Assembly (NCBI GenBank): GCA_963669155.1
Contig: OZ022593.1
Coordinates: 5,314,785-5,378,784 of the forward strand
Length of the DNA: 64,000 nucleotides
Source of the DNA: Arbacia lixula
Taxonomy: Eukaryota; Echinodermata; Echinoidea; Arbacioida; Arbaciidae
Direction: 5' to 3'
The notes under the pieces: generated by a model
Database searches by the model: none
The model's input: the letters and a program-made list of their open reading frames with translations, nothing else
Told to the model about the DNA's origin: nothing
Translations under genes and position numbers: made by a program
Part shown: piece after piece, positions 58,894-64,000 of the stretch
Layout: every line of letters begins with the position of its first letter
How positions within the stretch are numbered: the first letter of the stretch is position 1

Positions 58894-60355
58894 TCGTGTA
58901 ACTACCATATACATCATGCCAGTGCCTTGTACGGCAGGTGCCAATGCGCCGGCAATGCTGCGAATGGTTCCGAGCCTTGAGCAGCTTCCCATATTTGGCC
59001 CGCAGCTGAGAATGCGCTTATGAAAGCGGATGAGCAGAATTGTACATTTGATTGCCATGTTGAATAATCAATGGGAAGCTGGTGGATATGAATGTTTTGC
59101 CAATATTACATGTGTTTGATTAAATACTTGTCAGGGAGTGGAGTATCAAGGGATTTTTTATCCAGTTCTCATATTGAAGCATGACTCATATGAGATATGA
59201 ATGAATGGAGTACAATGTGAGGAACTTATAAATTGTTTCTCCTATGAATCATTCTAAATCCATATACCATTAGTATGTATGCAGATAGATGAATTTTTAT
59301 TTTCAATTTGAATCCATTTATTAATTTCATTCATTTGATATGTACAATTAAAATATACAATTTTAATGTATACAAAATATATCCAAAATATACAATGTAC
59401 AATTAAAATATATGTATTTATTACATTGAAAGATGTATAACATCAACTTATGAACATTGACTAAGGAAAGTATTAATAAATAGAGACTGATTGTTGCAAT
59501 AATGAAGAAACAAATTGCTACAACACAAGTACTGTAGAAAACTCATATGTAAGTATAAACAATGAAGAAAAAGGTTTACCCATTAGAAGCGTCAGTGGCT
59601 TGATAAATTGGGTACACCCATTTTAGAAAAATAACTTTGTAGTGCCTGATGTATCAAGGAAAAGCACTCTCAGAATGTTTCTATGAAATTGCAATGTAAT
59701 TCTGTCTCAGTTGTTTTTTTCAGTTCTTTTGCCCATTTTTTTCCTTTTGGGTTGATTTGCCTCCCAAAGCAAAGAGAATGTACGTTATATTTTATCTCTC
59801 ATTTTCTCTCACACAAACATACATACACATGGACAAACATGCACACGCACCATATCTGCGCAGATTAAAAGTGCTATATTGTGTGATGCTCTGGTTATAT
59901 CTATTGTTAAATAACAGACAGAACATTAAGTTTTTATCAACTTAACATGAAAAATTTATGGCCTATTTTGGCATTTATATTGTTAAAGATCTCCCACAAT
60001 GTAAATTATGTACACACATAAATGCACACCCCTTTTCATCACCATTTCTTATCTTCGCTGCATATCTTTTTTTTTTCATATTTGCACTTAGATTCCCCGC
60101 TATGAATTTTTCATCAGTAAAAGCTTTTAATAGTCACGAGATGCTTATATTCCCCCTATTTCTCACCATTCTTTTTTCTTTTTTTCTTTCAATTTGCGGC
60201 TGTTTCGTCATCATCTTTGCCTCCTAATCACCGCTCTCTGTGATTGCAACCAACCGATGTCCTACTTCAGGTAAGAGCATGTAATGTATGCCAGATTCTT
60301 CACCTAGCCAACAACCCACCTCCTAATTTTGTGTAGAATATAATGCATGGCTGAA
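58894..60355. other. AT-rich stretch without recognised genes
   Basis: TATACAATTAAAA-type imperfect repeats at 59335-59410. Hydrophobic Phe/Leu-rich frames near 59680-60230 follow T-rich sequence and are not supported as genes. Confidence 0.45.
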
Positions 60356-60359
60356 AACA

Positions 60360-60980
60360 TGTTTGTATATATGTCTCTCTACCACATTGTGGTAAGCAAT
60401 GTAATGCTGTGTTCACACTCCACCTCATGGTGGTAACACATTATAATGATGTATTCATACTTTACTTCATGGTGGTAACGCATTGTAATGATGTGTTCAC
60501 ACTCCGCCTCAGGATGGTAAACAGTGTGATTATGTGTTCACACTCCACCTCATGGTGGTAACACATTGTAATGATGTATTCACACTTTACTTCATGGTGG
60601 TAACGCATTGTAATGATGTGTTCACACTCCGCCTCAGGATGGTAAGCAGTGTGAGTATGTGTTCACACTCCACCCCATGGTGGTAAGTAGTGTGATGCTG
60701 TGTGCACACTCCAGTTCAGGGTGGTAATCAGTGTGATGCTAAGTTCACCTTTTACCTCATGGTGGTAAGCGGTGTAAAAATGCTGTGTTCACACTCCACC
60801 TTATGGTGATAAATAGTATGATGCTGTGTGCACACTCCAGTTCAGGGTGGTAGTCAGTGTGATGCTAAGTTCACCCTTTACCTCACGGTGATAAGCGGTG
60901 TAAAAATGCTGTGTTCACACTCCACCTCATGGTGGTAAGCGGTGTCAACTTAACTTCATGGTGGTAAACAACAATGGCCA
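60360..60980. repeat. 42-bp minisatellite with ~125-bp higher-order period
   Basis: TGTGTTCACACTCCACCTCA, then TGGTGGTAAC and CATTGTAATGA, recurs about every 42 bp (starts at 60409, 60451, 60493, 60534). Triplets of units repeat at about 125 bp (60451 and 60576). About 14 units, more irregular to the right. Confidence 0.93.
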
Positions 60981-61339
60981 TTTTGCATCACACCTGTCAA
61001 TTATCTAATACACACAAATTTGCAGGTTCAAATTTGTCTAAAAGTGAAGATCTTTAAATGATTAAATATTCAAAAGATTATTACAAGAATTTGTAAGTGA
61101 TGAAATGTCACAAAACCTGCTGATAAAAGGGTGGACATCCATTAACTTCATGATGTGTTGATTCCTGTTACAACTGTTTCAAATTTGTTTTTTCAAAATT
61201 GTCAAATGTTTTCTTAACACCTAGTAGCACTGACCTCTTCCATTTTGCACATACACACACATCCAACTACAACTACTACAGTAGACTCATCCATTGCACA
61301 TTTATTTGCTAGTACACATACACAGACACATGCAGAGCT

Positions 61340-61515
61340 GCCAAGTCTCCCTGATTTCGCAGGAGACTTTCTGAAAATATGCCAAAATTACTTCACTTGA
61401 TTCCATTACATCACCCAATCTCCCTGATTATTGATAAATTATTGTCATTGAGTTGTATGCATTTTATAGCTATCTCCCTGGTTTCTGATGAAACCAAATC
61501 TTCCTGATTGTTGAA
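61340..61515. repeat. Short dispersed repeat with TCTCCCTGATT motif
   Basis: TCTCCCTGATT or a one-mismatch form occurs near 61346, 61420, 61473 and 61499. Irregular spacing. Confidence 0.5.
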
Positions 61516-61554
61516 TTTCAATGGTGGTAGATCTGCATATGCAGATATAAAGAG

Positions 61555-61665
61555 ATGTGTTACACAAATACACAGACAAACACACAGCCAAACACACATA
61601 CGCATACACGAGCATTGCCCAAAACATAGACACAGACAAACAAACATACCCATACAGACATGATC
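61555..61665. repeat. CA-rich degenerate microsatellite
   Basis: ACACAAATACACAGACAAAC-like sequence. Thr/His- and Cys/Val-rich frames on both strands are translations of it. Confidence 0.8.
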
Positions 61666-64000
61666 AGTACTCAATATTGAAGTCCACACTAACTTCAATC
61701 TACACAAAATTTGTAGGATCTGCCTATCACATCTGTTTTTTTTTTTTTGCTGAGTTCAAGAGATTTGAGGTTACAGATGCGGCGTGTGTGTGCTCGAAGA
61801 TGCGATGGTATCTTCAAAGAGTCATCAATTAATCATGTTGAGATAGATTCGGGCACTGCTGGTCCACAGGGGGCGGAGATACGTGTGATATGAACTCACC
61901 AAAGGTGTGAGAGGTATCAACATTGAGGGCACTCCACTCAGCGTCATATGTAGGCTAGCCAACTCTACAGAGAATATATGACAAATAGGGGGGAAAGTTT
62001 CATTTTTTTGTAGGCTTACCTTGATTCTATATATGTCGAGCATTATCTCCAGTTCTGCACAAACTACTGGTTGGGTGTATTACATGTGCATTTGTATGTA
62101 CACATGCATTTAATTTCCTGTAACTGGATGTGGTGAATCACAGCGTCATGATCAATAACTGTACAAAGCTGTTTGATTGAACTTGATTGTACTTGATTTA
62201 ATTGAAGTGTTATGCGTAGTGTATCGTCAGCTATTGCACTATGTTCCAGAATCTTTTGACTGAACATGTGAAGTAAATCTTAACTTATTTGATATAGACT
62301 TCTCATAGTTACAGAAAGGTACATTTGTGCATACATTGCAGTTAGTAATTTATGCAGAATACAATGCACTGGTGTCATTGTGTATAGTTTATGCTTTCTT
62401 TCTCATGTTGGCTTCATCTAGGGTAGATGTGAATTATTGAATAACATTATGTCCGTTAAATTGAATTTTAACAATAACCAGAGATAGAGACTGGAAAATA
62501 GTGAGAAAAATCAAACAGATGGTAAGGGGCTTGTGATTTTTCTTAAAAATTCATGATCACTAGCACTAAATTCTGATTATGAAACTTGATAGGCAAACTC
62601 ATTGGTCCGCAATGACATACTCTACATAATTTTCATTGTTTTTTACTTGTGAATCATGCATACTCAAGACAATATCTTAAGCATCCCTTTTCTAACTTTG
62701 ATTTACAAAGCCAGATTGCATGACAAGTGATCTTTTTTTTTAATAAAAAGAACTGATTTTTTTTTACTCTTATGTCAATTGGTTTCTTAGATTTTTTTGT
62801 TTTTATTCAATCAATCTTCTCTTTTTAGTGTGTTCTTCTGTACAACAAAATCAATTGAGACTGCCACATGAGAGATTGTATGACATTTTAAAGAAAATTC
62901 TAGATGACAGGCCCGGACCGAGCTTTTTGCTAAGGGCGGGGGTGGGTAGAGATGCCAAGGTCGGAGACGAGCTTGACATAAGATTAGAAATAAAAGGAAT
63001 CCACTTAAAAACAGCGGAGAGTTGCTAAGTAGAGGGGGGTTGTAGTGGTCAGAATTTGTTGTTTGTTTTGTCGGGTAATTTCTATGCCCCCTTTTTTTTG
63101 GCTGGGGGAGGGGGAGATTCTAAGTATGTGTCGGTGGGGGGGGGGGGGGGGGGTTAAACCCCTATTTGGTGATTACTATGCTCTTCTATTTCTTTTGAGA
63201 TCCCAAGGGGGGGGGGGGGGGGTTATCACTTAACTTGCCAGGGGTAAAACCCCTCTGTGCCGGAGGTTTTCTCGATTACAGTTTTCTCTTTTTACAATAT
63301 GGTCGCAAATTTGCGACAGCGGCATGTTACCCCTTAGCCCCAAAAGGCAACAGTGGCAGGTTAATAGTTAACCCCCTAAACCTCCACCCGTAGATCAGCA
63401 ATTGGATGAAAGAAGGAAATGATAATTGTTCATGTGGCAGTGATGGAAAACTTCACTAGGAAACACAAATTAGATCAAGAATGGTGAACCCCCATCTTTA
63501 GTGTGACTGGTAAACAAACAACAACAGGACATTGAGTATCTTTCATAAAGCATTGGGGCATATTTATAGGAACAATTTCTTTGAACAAGAGATGACCAGC
63601 CTTGCATTTAATGAATATTTGTGAAAAATATTTACAGAATCGTAACCTTTGTGCATACCTATGTGATAATTAACTCACTTGTTTGTAGAATGAAGAAGAA
63701 ATAAAGAGATGAAGATCTTTGACTCATTAATTTTTTTTTACACAAGACTATCTTCAGCCATTGTTTTTTAGTATGTGAAATGAAAAAAATATTAGATTAC
63801 ATGGAGTAGAAATTTTGTAAATAATGTGATTTTCTTGGTACATATATATCACATCATTTGATAATGCATCAATATGCAGAAACATGCAAATTCGTTTGCT
63901 GTATGTAGGATTGCAGATTATAACTGGAACTCTATGTTTTTTAATGTTTCCATGGTTGGAGTGTGCACAAATACTATTTAGAAAATAGAAACTTTCATAA
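61666..64000. other. AT-rich right end, two poly-G tracts, no recognised gene
   Basis: G runs of about 16-18 bases at about 63136-63153 and 63207-63222. A 66-codon frame at 62828-63028 follows a T-rich stretch ending in TTTTTAG, which could act as a splice acceptor, but its translation (LRLPHERLYDILKKILDDRP and onward) matches no family I know. I leave it uncalled. Confidence 0.4.

Noticed and set aside
62828-63028. Possible exon after a TTTTTAG acceptor-like site
   Set aside because: No homology recognised, no donor site identified, and no neighbouring exon; evidence too weak.

Overview
This window looks like repeat-rich, non-coding nuclear DNA of an animal, most likely a marine invertebrate deuterostome such as a sea urchin. 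That assignment is an inference. It rests on the mix of non-LTR retrotransposons, TTAA-flanked palindromic MITEs, CA/GA/TA microsatellites, AT-rich composition and the absence of operons or ribosome-binding sites. I found no host protein-coding gene, tRNA, rRNA or CRISPR array that I could support. All convincing protein-coding signal belongs to transposable elements.

Layout. 1-16805 is dominated by a near-identical tandem duplication with a unit of about 9.02 kb (copy A 1-7788, copy B 9020-16805). Each copy carries a 5'-truncated non-LTR reverse transcriptase (RT) ORF of 397 aa on the + strand and a decayed endonuclease + RT element on the - strand. The 1.2 kb between the copies (7789-9019) holds a decayed relative of the long retrotransposon found at 36.9 kb, bounded by direct copies of a small repeat. 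18785-22760 is an RTE-type retrotransposon split by a 2.24 kb insert with piggyBac-like features (TTAA target duplication, CCCTAT ends). Removing the insert with one TTAA rejoins the RT frame. The insert itself contains a truncated RT fragment and a 177-bp tandem duplication. 23046-27436 is a 4.4 kb element with inverted repeats of nearly 1 kb. 27.5-34.2 kb holds a telomere-like tract, hairpins and several MITE families, two of which share one TTAA.

35068-41638 appears to be a set of nested elements: ends of an element with matching terminal inverted repeats (TIRs) and a TAA duplication; a palindromic MITE; an AAACCAGTAG-rich repeat/foldback; and, inside that, a CR1/L2-like retrotransposon with an 809-codon open frame whose first 11 codons come from the host repeat. 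41.9-52.6 kb holds a TG tract, a 1 kb GA-rich polypurine tract, MITEs and a decayed RT C-terminus. 52.6-60.98 kb holds more MITEs, a palindrome followed by an 80-bp satellite derived from similar sequence, and a second minisatellite with a 42-bp unit and ~125-bp higher-order period. 61-64 kb is AT-rich with homopolymer G tracts and nothing recognisable as a gene.

The elements do not form a pathway. What the window records is layered transposition, satellite formation and a recent large duplication (or an assembly duplicate of two haplotypes). Coordinates of repeat edges were found by eye and may be off by several bases.
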